Source: CAWDMW01 sp963803575 (GTDB lineage Bacteria > Pseudomonadota > Alphaproteobacteria > Rickettsiales > UBA998). From it: a stretch of DNA of 64,000 bases. The stretch spans positions 372,001 through 436,000 of the forward strand of contig CAWDMW010000001.1 of assembly GCA_963803575.1 (NCBI GenBank), in the 5' to 3' direction. The translations under genes and the position numbers were made by a program. Positions 10,301-18,806 of the stretch are shown here, in pieces (the stretch's first letter is position 1; each line of letters opens with the position of its first letter). The notes beneath the pieces were generated by a model, which saw only the letters and a program-made list of their open reading frames with translations, searched no databases and was not told where the DNA came from.

Positions 10301-11056
10301 ACCTAACTGCTCGCCTTGTACTTTCTGCTGAGCAATCGTATCATACACAAACTCTCCTGCACCCGGTATGAGCGTCATAGATCGGATCATCTCTTCCGTG
10401 GTTTGCCCTTGATAATCAGGTACTTTCAAAGAGCGTGTAATTTCAAAGGTAAAGTTGGGAATACGGTTGCCGTAGTCTGCCAGTGGGAAATCTTCAATCA
10501 CCACATACGCCAAACCGCGATAAGCAGGTGTCTGGCCAATACCTTCCACAGACTCTATCACGCTGTCCGGTAGCTGGTCTTCATCCCCATAGTAAATCCT
10601 GTACGTTCCTTGTGACATATCTAACTCAGCCGCATCTGCCCACGCGCGACGAATTCCGTCAATACGGCCTTCACCAATCGCAATCGCTAAAGTCACGTAA
10701 TAACTGTAGGTTGTACTTCGCGTCTGGACACCGCCTCCACCAAAGCCTTTACCACCCCCTGATGTGGTCGTATTGGTCACCTCACGAATAGGGAGTGACC
10801 AAATCACGTTACCAGCCAGCCGCATGGATCCATATACTAACGGAATTGCCCGCCCGTAAGTAGAAGCTTGCACTGAAATATCTGCTAATCGGTGTCCTTC
10901 CACCTCACGTGTAGGCGTACCAAACAATGCGTTATCCACGACGCCACCAACAGCAGAGCCAAGCGCCTGCCCTACTGCGCGGCCAATTACCCCGCCAACC
11001 ACTGGCACGCCAGCACCAATTGCCGCTCCCGCTGCCCCTAAAACCACTGATGCCAT
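7379..11056 (-). CDS. GTA TIM-barrel-like / phage tail tip host-interaction protein (RcGTA gp15 type)
   Basis: 1225 residues. The N-terminus is Gly/Ala-rich and hydrophobic (about the first 45), then a GGGKGFGGGG linker and a tail-tip domain. A glycoside-hydrolase-like TIM barrel spans roughly residues 280-640 (motifs YAADWSEYH, IDMIGIDAYFPL, KKIWFTEYGFPSVDG), and a phage-tail domain makes up the C-terminal half. This architecture is the 'megatron' of Rhodobacter-type gene transfer agents, which binds or penetrates recipient cells. It is normally last in a 15-gene cluster, but here no capsid or other tail gene adjoins it. It is intact over its whole length, so it appears to be under selection. 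Confidence 0.9.
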   Translation of the reverse strand: MASVVLGAAGAAIGAGVPVVGGVIGRAVGQALGSAVGGVVDNALFGTPTREVEGHRLADISVQASTYGRAIPLVYGSMRLAGNVIWSLPIREVTNTTTSGGGKGFGGGGVQTRSTTYSYYVTLAIAIGEGRIDGIRRAWADAAELDMSQGTYRIYYGDEDQLPDSVIESVEGIGQTPAYRGLAYVVIEDFPLADYGNRIPNFTFEITRSLKVPDYQGQTTEEMIRSMTLIPGAGEFVYDTIAQQKVQGEQLGIGFAQSGVREPINDHTPHPGTNVIYSLDQLQDTCPNLEWISLIVTWFGDDLNAGQCKILPAVEYQQGATTTPNAWQVAGFTRDTARQITLEQGNPRYGGTPDDASVVRLITECQSRGLKVMLYPMFFMDTTAKPWRGRVTGTPTEVADFFTKADGYNRFILHYATLAAAQADAFVIGSELIGLTRVHDASMNFPAVDALRGLANDVRQLVGSNTLVTYAADWSEYHHTDGGWYHLDPLWASPDIDMIGIDAYFPLTNAPQTDLGYDVNAVIAGWDSGEGYDFYYIDGSRTITAPLGAAYAWKNLEWFWNNTHINPDGQTTPWVPQSKKIWFTEYGFPSVDGATNQPNVFYDPASSESFFPRFSRGQVDIRAQRTGITATEARWNNSPMLDRLFLWTWDARPYPYFPDLINVWADGGVWATGHWVTGKFNISGLAAIIRDLCIRAGMAESDIDVSRITTQVTGYVITRQASARTYLEELMQAYFIDAVESDGVLTFVPRGTSSVLSVQKDALVREPDREDGTLIVRTREQEADLPYALDVLYLQQSSNYQTGTAHATRQYTLSRRRITVPVSLVLSDAEAYHMAQATLNTAWAERVQCEYVLDESYSFLEPTDVITVNTDTVQYRLRITNTLQDLGRIHVQAVAEETDIYREVDSVIATPQAQAITPQASMYATLMDLPALPGKAVSDGNVMYVAATSLNGHWRGAVLYKKTSDGVYVRIADIPVKSVMGRIVAMQGQYMGNRMDYLSSLDVRIIGDESLYQVTQRELLNGANVMIVGDEVLQFAQATLLEQGKYRLSTLLRGRLGTEHAVPSQTIGQSCVLLSNAAVAVDVPLSQIGQEQRYKVVGVGQNPNDAEIISFTYRGRALQPYAPVHLNYSGHIGEDMVIDWVRRDRLYGEWRNLVGMALSETREAYRLEIYADGLMVRSVDVEQSDYRYDVTAQTEDGVTAQSVLQIKLCQLSSQIGCGVEASLDI

Positions 11057-11221
11057 CTTATCCTCACACGACGTAATAATCCTTTGTCGCTACCATAGAA
11101 ATATAGGCAGATGCTCCGGAAGGGTTAAATGGCCGTTAAAGCTATGTGTTAAATGCATGGCTTTATTACGACAATATGCACAAGTCATGGAATCTTCACA
11201 TAAGTCTGCCGCCTTTAAGGT

Positions 11222-11249
11222 TTGTCGCGCATGTGCAACATGGTATACT
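11222..11249 (+). promoter_or_regulatory. Sigma-70-like promoter with extended -10
   Basis: TTGTCG and TATACT are separated by 16 bp, with TGG immediately before the -10 (TGnTATACT). It lies about 34 bp upstream of the ATG at 11283 and fits as the promoter of that gene. Confidence 0.5.
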
Positions 11250-11282
11250 ATTTGCTAGTAGTAAACAGGCAACAACCATATC

Positions 11283-13343
11283 ATGATTGATATTCCTCAT
11301 CAGGATTCACAGCATAGAGCAGGCACGGCAATTCATAACCAAGTGCCTGAAATTCCTCTCATTGATTCAATGAGCGCAGAAGATATGGAACGCAATTACA
11401 TGCGTCACCTGAAAACAGATTCGGGGAAAAACCTGATTGTTCCTATACAGCGCTCAATGGATCAAGAAAAGAACCTTCACATCCACACGACCGATCAGCC
11501 ACGTGGAACCACTGGATATTTTCGTCTCTACTCCCCCCTGATTAACGCACGTCATGCATTGCAAAGCATGATTGATGGAGTGTCTGCCGTTGGTGTGGGT
11601 ACGGGTATCACCAATGGGTTAGCACAAACTACCCTTGGCCAGGCCGTTCTTGAAATCATTGGTACAGTCGATGCTCAGAAGTTTGAGAAAACCATCACAA
11701 CGCTGGCAAAAGACTTTTCTCCCACAGATGCCGCTGCAATCACAAACCACTCGCTATATGAAGACGCCAAACTTTTCATGAAGCGTATCGGTAATAATTC
11801 TACAGAGATTGATAGCAAATTACGCAATCTAATCGAACACAAACATACCGCAGTATCCACGCAAGATTTTTTTACAGAACAGAGCATGACAGCCAACTCT
11901 GGTAACATGACTGCTCAGTGGAATAATATTCAAAATCAAATCAACGATATTGATGATCCAGCCATCTCACATCAATTAAGCACTAAGATTAATATAGGCT
12001 ATCGCAGTGAAGCCGCATATGAGAAAGGGATCGAATCTGCAGAAAAAGCAGCATTAGAAACTAACAAAGAGTTAGCTTTTGGCGACATGATCGGCATCAT
12101 GTCACTCATGGGGACAGCACACTACACCAAACGTGTATGGCAGGATATTGTCAATACGTTTGCCGAAACCGTTGCTTACAGCCAGTACGCTAAAGGAGCT
12201 GATGCGGATAAGATTGGTCTGCTGGACATGATGGGTTCCGAGAACAAGATTGTTAAAGGCACGATGGATAATTTCATTGGCAAAACAGCCTGGCGCCTTG
12301 GTACTGATGGAATATTTTTTGCCAGCTCACTGACATCCATGCTGTCAGGCAACAGCATGGTTAGTAATCTTGAAGATCAAAGTCAGTTATTTTCCAATGC
12401 CATGGATTTCATGCGAAACATTCCGTTCAGTCGCTATGGTATGGGAATTAAAGCGCTGACACTTGTATCAGAAACCCAGCGTCTGCACACGTCCATTTTT
12501 GATGATTTAGTCGAATTAACTGAGCAAAAACTAAGCCCGCAAAGTATCAGCAACCCTGTATCAGCATCTGACCTGTCAGGTCTACATCAGAAATATTGTA
12601 TGCTGTATGATCCCGAGAATCAGTTTGTTGATGCACGTAACGGAGATAGTGGTGATAACCCCAAATGGCAGGTAGCGAACGTTATTTTTGAACGTATGGC
12701 GAATCTGATGAATGATACCTATGCCTATAAACATGGCTATGAAGAACATTCTGAAACCGCCGTACATGACATGGAACATAAAGCCCTGCAAGATAAGCGT
12801 GACTTTGCCATGCCAAAATTCTTATGCTTGCTTGGCGAGGGGTTGCTGGACTTTAACGATCCGGTTAAAACGTTAGCATTAGTAGAAATCGCTAATAACT
12901 GGAGCATCCAATCCATGAAGCAGGCCTGTCATTATCTGGATAGTGGCCAGATGACACTGCCGGAAGTTTGCACTGCCTTCCCTGTTGATCTGGATCGCAC
13001 CATACCCAATCAAATTAGCGATCAGATGAAAGCAATCAGCCAACGTACTCGTGAGATAGAAAATAGCATCGTTCAGGAATTTTTTAACAACCATCCAAAC
13101 GAGAAACTGCATTATGAACGCCTGAAAGAGAAGCACGCCCAGCCACCGCAGCAAGCATCTGTGATAGGGGAGTCAATCCCTTTACCAACCTATGATGATA
13201 CGCAACATACTCTTCATATCCCTTCATTTGCCTCCGGTCATACGCCTGCATCCCATAATATAATGACACCTGATAGCCATATTTCACAATTCCAGCATCA
13301 GGAAACCGTTGGTAGAGAAGCGCAGCATTTCGCCAGCATTTAA
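11283..13343 (+). CDS. Large protein of unknown function
   Basis: 686 residues, mainly helical and polar, with no signal peptide. Two weakly hydrophobic stretches lie near residues 95-130 and 340-360 but are not convincing membrane spans. The last ~60 residues are rich in Pro, His and Gln and look disordered. I recognise no domain. The gene has its own promoter-like sequence and stands alone between the GTA-like gene and tRNA-Phe. Size, lack of signal peptide and the nearby VirB genes are compatible with a type IV effector or a phage structural protein, but nothing in the sequence decides this. Confidence 0.75.
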   Translation: MIDIPHQDSQHRAGTAIHNQVPEIPLIDSMSAEDMERNYMRHLKTDSGKNLIVPIQRSMDQEKNLHIHTTDQPRGTTGYFRLYSPLINARHALQSMIDGVSAVGVGTGITNGLAQTTLGQAVLEIIGTVDAQKFEKTITTLAKDFSPTDAAAITNHSLYEDAKLFMKRIGNNSTEIDSKLRNLIEHKHTAVSTQDFFTEQSMTANSGNMTAQWNNIQNQINDIDDPAISHQLSTKINIGYRSEAAYEKGIESAEKAALETNKELAFGDMIGIMSLMGTAHYTKRVWQDIVNTFAETVAYSQYAKGADADKIGLLDMMGSENKIVKGTMDNFIGKTAWRLGTDGIFFASSLTSMLSGNSMVSNLEDQSQLFSNAMDFMRNIPFSRYGMGIKALTLVSETQRLHTSIFDDLVELTEQKLSPQSISNPVSASDLSGLHQKYCMLYDPENQFVDARNGDSGDNPKWQVANVIFERMANLMNDTYAYKHGYEEHSETAVHDMEHKALQDKRDFAMPKFLCLLGEGLLDFNDPVKTLALVEIANNWSIQSMKQACHYLDSGQMTLPEVCTAFPVDLDRTIPNQISDQMKAISQRTREIENSIVQEFFNNHPNEKLHYERLKEKHAQPPQQASVIGESIPLPTYDDTQHTLHIPSFASGHTPASHNIMTPDSHISQFQHQETVGREAQHFASI

Positions 13344-13403
13344 GCGTTCATATTTTACTTGCCTGATAATCGTTTCTATATTACAACTCGCAACTGTGCT
13401 GTT

Positions 13404-13479
13404 GCCCGGATAGCTCAGTTGGTAGAGCAAGGGACTGAAAATCCCTGTGTCGGTGGTTCGAGTCCGCCTCCGGGCACCA
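13404..13479 (+). tRNA. tRNA-Phe (GAA)
   Basis: 76 nt with encoded CCA. The acceptor stem is GCCCGGA/TCCGGGC, the D arm carries AGCTCAGTTGGTAGAGC, the anticodon loop is CTGAAAA giving anticodon GAA, and the T loop is GTTCGAGTC. Accessory DNA begins just downstream, which makes this a candidate integration site. Confidence 0.97.
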
Positions 13480-13665
13480 TTTGCGACTTTCCCATAGCAC
13501 ACTGCCCTGTAGCCAAGAGTGGCAGCGCGGTTGGGGCGGTTCGAAAACTCTTGTTTTTGCAGTATCTCAGTTTCTCCCCAAATACGAGTTTTAGCACGGT
13601 TCTCTTATGGTCTATAGCAAAATCGTTTTTCATTTATCAAATAATATGCTATAATATTGATTATT

Positions 13666-13749
13666 ATGAAAAGTTATAGTGTTGATTTTAGGGCGTGTGT
13701 TTTAAGAAAATTAGATGAGGGGATGGCTCGTGCAGAGGTATTAGATTTC
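13666..13749 (+). pseudogene. IS630-family transposase, N-terminal fragment
   Basis: The first 28 codons match the start of an IS630-type transposase (MKSYSVDFRACVL..., then GMARAEV), after which the frame runs into the terminal repeat of the neighbouring IS1595 element. The rest of the gene is absent; hldD follows on the far side of that element. A promoter-like TGCTATAAT lies 13 bp upstream of the ATG. Confidence 0.6.
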
Positions 13750-14400
13750 GGGGCTGTCCCAGATAACTAGTTTAAATGTTCTCTAGCCCATTGCTTTAAT
13801 TGTGATTTTGGTTCACTGTTGTTAAATCGCCATTTTGCAAACAGCATACTATGATTAATACGGTAATGCTTAAATTCAGCGACATCTAGCGCATTATACC
13901 CACGCCAACAATCGGTGTATACAATGCTATCAAGGGTGATTTTTCTCGTAATAATTGGCATTAACGTAGCGCTTAAAGCATCAGGAATTATCTTTGTATA
14001 TACCTTGCCATCGCGCTTTAAAATACCGAAAACAGGCACTTTCCCAGCCGAGCCGCGACCACGCTTGCCTTTACGTTTTCCGCCACCACAAGCGTAGCGC
14101 AGGGGCAACTAATTCCCTTAAATCATACAAAATCTATTCGTAAAATAACTTTCGTCTAACTCAATTTCACCGTCAAAGACTTCGTGAGATTCCTGCTCCA
14201 GTTGATACGCAATAATTTCACGAAGTCTTTGAAAATAATAGGCAGATGATTTGCGATTTATACCAACAAGCTCTCCAGCGCAACGCGCCGTTGAACCACT
14301 CACAAAATGCTCTATCAATCGCTCCTGCTTATACCAACTTAATCGACTCTTTCTCATACTGCCACCTATAACACATTATTGCGTTATCTGGGACAGCCCC
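13750..14400. mobile_element. Decayed IS1595-family insertion sequence (copy A)
   Basis: 651 bp bounded by perfect 18-bp inverted repeats (GGGGCTGTCCCAGATAAC at the left, its complement at 14383-14400). It contains a rearranged IS1595/IS1016-type transposase gene. The flanking 8-mers differ, so no target duplication remains. It truncates an IS630-like gene on the left and lies 14 bp from the hldD stop. The same end sequence occurs alone at 34243. Confidence 0.85.
13767..14357 (-). pseudogene. IS1595-family transposase, disrupted
   Basis: The N-terminal segment (14357-14118) ends soon after the conserved IELDESYF motif, where about 55 bp of unrelated sequence has been inserted. The frame resumes as KRKGKRGRG...KVPVFGILKRDGKVYTKI and runs through the YTDCWRGYNAL catalytic block. 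Some 35 residues expected to contain the HINGIENFW motif are then missing, because the sequence jumps from NHSMLFA to KWRFNNSEPKSQL. With an insertion and loss of a catalytic block, the product cannot be an active transposase. Confidence 0.85.
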
Positions 14401-14413
14401 TAATATTTATCAC

Positions 14414-15412
14414 TTATGTCAGATACGGATTATCCGTATTCAAATAATGGGTAACGTAATCATGTATACCATCTTCCAGTGAGGTGAATGGCGCGCTATA
14501 CCCTGCGTCACGCAAACGTTGCATATTAGCTTGCGTATAATATTGGTAACGTGGTTTAATTTCTTCGGGCATATCTACATACGTGATTTGGGGTTCCTGC
14601 CCCATCGCATGGAACGTAGCACTGGCCAGATCCGCAAAGGAGCGTGCTTCCCCTGTGCCTACATTAAAGATGCCTGACACGTCTGGATGGTCAATACACC
14701 ACAATACCACCTCCACACAATCACGCACATACACAAAGTCCCGCAATTGTCCGCCATCTGCGTAATCCGGGTGATAGGATTTGAATAGCTGCACTGGACG
14801 TCCGGCTTTGACATAAGGGAAAATATTGGCCACGACACTCCGTTGCCCGCCTTTATGGTATTCATTCGCGCCGTAAACATTAAAGAAGCGCAAGCCCACC
14901 CACTGTGCTGGTTGTGGCTCATGGCGATGCATAGATGCAGCGACATACTGGTCGAACGCGTATTTGCTCCATGCATAGGTGTTGAGTGGCTGCAATTTCC
15001 GCATGGCTTCTGTCGAGAGATCATCGTCAAACCCATGCTCTCCATTCCCATACACCGATGCAGACGAGGCATAAATGAAGCGTTTCTGATGGGTGATGCA
15101 CCAGCTTCTTAGCAGCTTGGGCAAAGAAACGTTAATTTCCAATGCGCGATCTGCGTCCGTTTGCGTGGTGGAAGACAGCGCACCCATATGAATGACGGCG
15201 TCCAGCGATTCCTGATTCGCTTCCATCCAGTAAAACATCTCGTTGGGTAGCACCACTTCATCCGGTGGGATACCAGCAATATTGCGCCATTTATCGTCAC
15301 TGCCTAAATAATCCGCAACCACGACCCGCGCATCCGGATAACGCTGACGCAACCCTGCCACAATATTAGACCCAATAAATCCGGCACCACCGGTGACCAA
15401 GAAACTACGCAT
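14414..15412 (-). CDS. hldD: ADP-L-glycero-D-manno-heptose-6-epimerase
   Basis: 332 residues, an extended short-chain dehydrogenase with the NAD-binding TGGAGFIGSN near the N-terminus, SSASVYG in the middle and the catalytic YAWSK (YxxxK). VGLRFFNVYG and FNVGTG are typical of the heptose epimerase. It converts ADP-D-glycero- to ADP-L-glycero-D-manno-heptose for the LPS inner core. The start at 15412 is chosen because GAGGG precedes it at 6 bp; the frame could start 4 codons earlier. No other heptose gene is near, and it is flanked on both sides by IS1595-type elements, so it sits between mobile DNA or was moved with it. Confidence 0.92.
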   Translation of the reverse strand: MRSFLVTGGAGFIGSNIVAGLRQRYPDARVVVADYLGSDDKWRNIAGIPPDEVVLPNEMFYWMEANQESLDAVIHMGALSSTTQTDADRALEINVSLPKLLRSWCITHQKRFIYASSASVYGNGEHGFDDDLSTEAMRKLQPLNTYAWSKYAFDQYVAASMHRHEPQPAQWVGLRFFNVYGANEYHKGGQRSVVANIFPYVKAGRPVQLFKSYHPDYADGGQLRDFVYVRDCVEVVLWCIDHPDVSGIFNVGTGEARSFADLASATFHAMGQEPQITYVDMPEEIKPRYQYYTQANMQRLRDAGYSAPFTSLEDGIHDYVTHYLNTDNPYLT

Positions 15413-15649
15413 ATTTTCCCTCATGGACGCGATATTAGCATTGATTATACATAAAGAAAAACCTGTGGCAAGTCACGTACCTTTGGAACAAAGCCGGTAT
15501 TTCTCTGCAACGCACCGCATAATATAGTGCTTTTTATTTTCATTTACGCATTTTATGCGTTTTTGAAAATGAAAATGCTATAGTGCTTGGCATACATCAT
15601 GCTTATCCGTACATTCTCCTTAAGAATTCGCTATTTACGTTATCTGTTA
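15413..15649. promoter_or_regulatory. hldD upstream region with AT-rich hairpin
   Basis: No gene. An AT-rich inverted repeat (ATTTTCATTT...AAAATGAAAAT, enclosing GCATTTTATGC) lies at about 15536-15579. Promoters for hldD (minus) and for the former RTX gene (plus) probably sit here. Confidence 0.35.
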
Positions 15650-16376
15650 GGGTCTGGTGAACTTTAGAGTGGATTTTTTTTTAAAGAGGTAAGAAGTCTA
15701 TCATAGATATTCTGTTTTCTGCAATTGAATCTGAATTGGCATTCTGTGAGGTGTATTGGTCTGATAATCCGTTGAATTGCGCCAGCCTCCTTTTAGCAAA
15801 TGACCAGAAAGATTCAATGCCGTTGACATGGCACTTTCCACGTACAAATTCATCATGCGAATGATAGATGCAGGTAATGTTCATAGCCATTCACAATGAG
15901 CCCATCATATGCCTTCCATCCATCGGTATGAATGATTGATCCTTCTAGTATTTTTCCTTGTATGATAGGCATTAACTGTGCTTTTGAACAGTTATCAACG
16001 ATTTTCACATGCACATTGCCATCACGTTTGAGCAGCCCAAAGACAGGCGTCTTTCCAGCCGCGCCACGACCACGTTTACCTCGCACTCTTTTAGCACCGA
16101 AATAGGACTCATCCAGTTCAAACTCACCTGATGAGACAGGATTATCTAGGTTTTGTTGAGCGATATGTAGGCGCAATTTTGCATAGATAATCTTACAACT
16201 ACGATGCGATATGCCAGTCAGTTGAAACGCTTCATACGCATTTAAGTCCATGGCAAAACACTTCAATAAATGTCTGAATTTAGCTTCCGAAATATTTGAA
16301 CGGCGATAATACTTGTTCTTACGTTGTTTCATACTGACTTAGCATAACCTATAGTTAGCTAAAGTTCACCAGACCC
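15650..16376. mobile_element. Decayed IS1595-family insertion sequence (copy B, different from copy A)
   Basis: 727 bp bounded by perfect 18-bp inverted repeats (GGGTCTGGTGAACTTTAG at 15650-15667, its complement at 16359-16376). It carries a frameshifted ISXO2-like transposase gene. The terminal repeats differ from copy A, so it is a distinct element. No target duplication was found. It separates the RTX coding remnant from whatever lay upstream. Confidence 0.85.
15664..16332 (-). pseudogene. IS1595-family (ISXO2-like) transposase, two frameshifts
   Basis: The N-terminal and central part (16332-15853) contains FELDESYFGAKRVRGKRGRGAAGKTPVFGLLKRDG and the HTDGWKAYDGL block. Around 15875-15895 the frame shifts and continues with YHSHDEFVRGKCHVNGIESFWSFAKRRL, the last catalytic block. 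Near 15740 a second shift is needed to read HLTECQFRFNCRK...SLKKNPL to the stop at 15664. All expected blocks are present, so decay (or sequence error) is recent. Confidence 0.85.
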
Positions 16377-17094
16377 AAACCTAATTACAGGTACGCAAGG
16401 TAATGACACATTATCTGGAACAGATAGTGACGATTATATTGTTGGTGGCCGTGGCAATGACTCCATAGTGGGTGGTTTTGGTGAAGACACCATAAATGGT
16501 GGATTGGGTATAGTGGCGATGATACACTGAGTGGTGGTCTGGGTGCAGATCATCATAATGGCGGTGGCGGTAATGATTGGGTCTCTTACGAGAATGCGGC
16601 TTCTGGTGTGAGAGCAGCATTGCAAAATATATTCTGTCAATAGTGGTGAAGCAGCAGGTGATTCGTATTGGGACATTGAGAATATGCTGGGTTCATCACA
16701 TAATGATACTTTGGAAGGTAGTAACTGGCACAACCATGTGAAAGGCGGTGCCGGAGATGACGTTCTTTTTGGTCGTGATGGTAATGATACGATTGTCGGC
16801 CAGATGGGTGGGGATACGCTGATAGGCGGAACAGGTGCGGATACGTTTATGTTCGCTTCTGCAAGTGAAAGCCGCACGGGTCCGCATGGAGGTGACGAAA
16901 TTGTTGATTTTGAAGTAGGTATAGATACCATTGACGTCTCTGCGCTTGCGCTGGACGGCTTCGGTGATGGCGCGAATGAGCTTGACTTTTTCCAGTTTGC
17001 CGGGAATACTTTCCTGATAAACTCAGATATGGACTTCCTCATTATGCTACATGGTGACAATATGGTACTAAGCGCTGATGATTTCATATTTTAA
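16377..17094 (+). pseudogene. RTX (GGxGxD) calcium-binding exoprotein, C-terminal remnant
   Basis: Coding resumes at the IS boundary with repeated nonapeptide-type motifs (TGTQGNDTLSG, GGRGNDSIVGG, GGAGDDVLFG, RDGNDTIVG), then a C-terminal secretion domain like that of serralysins and other type I substrates (GADTFMFAS...DFEVGIDTIDVSAL). Two frameshifts are evident, near 16507 and near 16625; the last open segment is 16684-17094. The 5' part and any enzymatic domain are missing, replaced by IS copy B. A type I ABC transporter and adaptor that could export such a protein lie at 54.2-57.4 kb. Confidence 0.88.
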
Positions 17095-17167
17095 ACTGTC
17101 TACAGGTGACAATTATCTGCACCCAATTTAGGTGTATCGGTTTGCGAACATTAGTATTTAGGGTATT

Positions 17168-17195
17168 TTGGCACAAGCATTAAAATCTGTATAAT
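17168..17195 (+). promoter_or_regulatory. Sigma-70-like promoter
   Basis: TTGGCA and TATAAT with a 16-bp spacer. It points towards the tiny frame at 17455. The rest of 17095-17454 shows no gene. Confidence 0.4.
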
Positions 17196-17454
17196 AGGCC
17201 TAACGGTAACATAGCTGCTCTACGGGACGTTCTGTCAGTCTATAAAACAATAAATTGCTTTTGTAGACATAATTATTTTAGGGATATAGTTTCTGGACAG
17301 GTATTTTGACTAATTTGGCCGAATGGTACATAATTGTAGCGGCTTGCTAACATCGGGATTTTTGGGCTCAGAATAAATGCGAATATAGCAAAGTTCTGGC
17401 CCACATTATTTGCGAACGAGACCAGATTAAATGAGAACAGTTAGGACTATTCAG

Positions 17455-17545
17455 ATGTTCAAAAACCTCTTTTCTGATTATCATCGGGCTTACGGCGTGT
17501 AGCTTTTTCTTGGCAGGATTGGTGGCGGCGTATTTTATTCTTTAG
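17455..17545 (+). pseudogene. Possible entericidin-like small lipoprotein with one extra base
   Basis: ATG TTC AAA AAC CTC starts a peptide that, if one T is removed from the TTTT run near 17470, reads MFKNLFLIIIGLTACSFF and on to a stop at 17543-17545. The result is a ~28-residue peptide with a lipobox (LTAC) and hydrophobic tail. As written the frame stops after 15 codons. This could be a real small lipoprotein with a sequencing indel, a decayed gene, or chance. Confidence 0.3.
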
Positions 17546-17606
17546 ACAAACTAAAACACCCATATTCAAGTTCCTGTAGCTATTGATCTGACAGTATTAT
17601 GACGGC

Positions 17607-17906
17607 TTATATATTCTCCCAAATGATACGCAGTCCAAACGCGATGCAGGTGATTGTAAGTGCCGCTAATAAAAAGAAGCGAACTATATGAGCAAAATAT
17701 CCAAGTAGTGTGCCGGTTAATCCTGCGGCTAAAACTATTAGAGTAGTCCGCAGCCATTTTTCCCACTCTTGCGGTATTATTTGATAGATTGCTACCCCCG
17801 CAAGCAATGCACCTCCCATAAAGCACAAGCCTTGCCACGTTTCTCTAATATGTTGCGCATGCTCTTCTTCACTGAGATAGCGGTTACCTACCCTGTATCG
17901 TGCCAT
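17607..17906 (-). CDS. Small three-helix membrane protein, unknown
   Basis: 99 residues with three hydrophobic segments at about 28-46, 56-76 and 78-95, and a charged N-terminal 25 residues. AGGG precedes the ATG at suitable spacing. The following gene in the same direction begins at 18746 and ends 51 bp upstream, so the two may be cotranscribed. No family recognised. Confidence 0.65.
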   Translation of the reverse strand: MARYRVGNRYLSEEEHAQHIRETWQGLCFMGGALLAGVAIYQIIPQEWEKWLRTTLIVLAAGLTGTLLGYFAHIVRFFLLAALTITCIAFGLRIIWENI

Positions 17907-17957
17907 AGCGTTACCCTGCTGCCAGTTCTAGTTATTTTAAAAAACGATAAATACACT

Positions 17958-18746
17958 TCAGGCGAAATTTTCATAGAAACAGTCATTAATTGCTTCAACA
18001 ACCTGATTCAGTAACTTCTCACGCTTCTTTGATGTTGGTGTATTCGGGAAATCTGTACCATAGTAAATCTCTGCCTGAAGCAATGATTGTTGGTTGCCTT
18101 GTGGAATCACAATGACCCTGCCTAATTTCCCTACAGACATGTGATCAAATTCGTAGCACGGCCCTCTATGGTCATATCCAACAGAGGCAGTTACCCCTTT
18201 TGGTAAATCGTCTGGCCGCAATTGTCGTAACCCAGGTCTTAAAGGCGGCGCACCTTCCTCAAGGAATTGTCTTTCCTGTTCGGCACGTTTTACATGCCCT
18301 AGCTGTTCTAATCCCTGCTTGACCTCATCATCACTGGCAGGTTCATCCATAAAGTCAAGGGGAGGTAATTCGCCACGTTCTTCCTTTGTGCGGCGTATCA
18401 TCAACTCTTTCAGCAAATCAGAGATACGGCGCGCATCTTCAAAGAGCTGTTCTTGCTCTTTAGGGTCGATAATAGCTCTAAGCCCCTTACTGAGCACCAC
18501 TTCAAACATACCATCAAAATGGATCGTGCCATCCATAATAGTGGTGCTGTTATAATGCTTGCGGTAACGCAATAATGTCTCGCTGCAAGCATGAATTAAC
18601 GGCTTCATCCGTTGGTCAATATCTGCATACATATCATGGTAGATTTCTACATTCAGCACAATATCCACGCCTTTGCTACCCACCAGGTCAAAGCGGAATA
18701 GAAACAGGGCTATTTCTTTGCCGGCAATATTGTAGAGTCGTTCCAT
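17958..18746 (-). CDS. Hypothetical cytoplasmic protein
   Basis: 262 residues, soluble, no signal peptide. The N-terminal third is mixed alpha/beta. A central charged helix (about 90-150, rich in Glu/Lys/Arg) could be a coiled coil. The C-terminal part contains GPCYEFDHMSVGKLG and ends in a helix. No known family recognised. It is divergent from parDE, whose promoter is about 60 bp away. Confidence 0.65.
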   Translation of the reverse strand: MERLYNIAGKEIALFLFRFDLVGSKGVDIVLNVEIYHDMYADIDQRMKPLIHACSETLLRYRKHYNSTTIMDGTIHFDGMFEVVLSKGLRAIIDPKEQEQLFEDARRISDLLKELMIRRTKEERGELPPLDFMDEPASDDEVKQGLEQLGHVKRAEQERQFLEEGAPPLRPGLRQLRPDDLPKGVTASVGYDHRGPCYEFDHMSVGKLGRVIVIPQGNQQSLLQAEIYYGTDFPNTPTSKKREKLLNQVVEAINDCFYENFA

Positions 18747-18806
18747 ATTTTCATGCTATATCAGAGAAATAACCATATTCCTATGCTTATAATGCGGTAT
18801 CGACTA

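Noticed and set aside
7480..10791. Several plus-strand open frames inside the GTA-like gene
   Set aside because: All lie opposite a continuous, well-conserved coding frame and lack family features.
13742..16384. Target-site duplications of the two IS1595 elements
   Set aside because: The flanking 8-mers on each side were compared and do not match, so no duplication is claimed.
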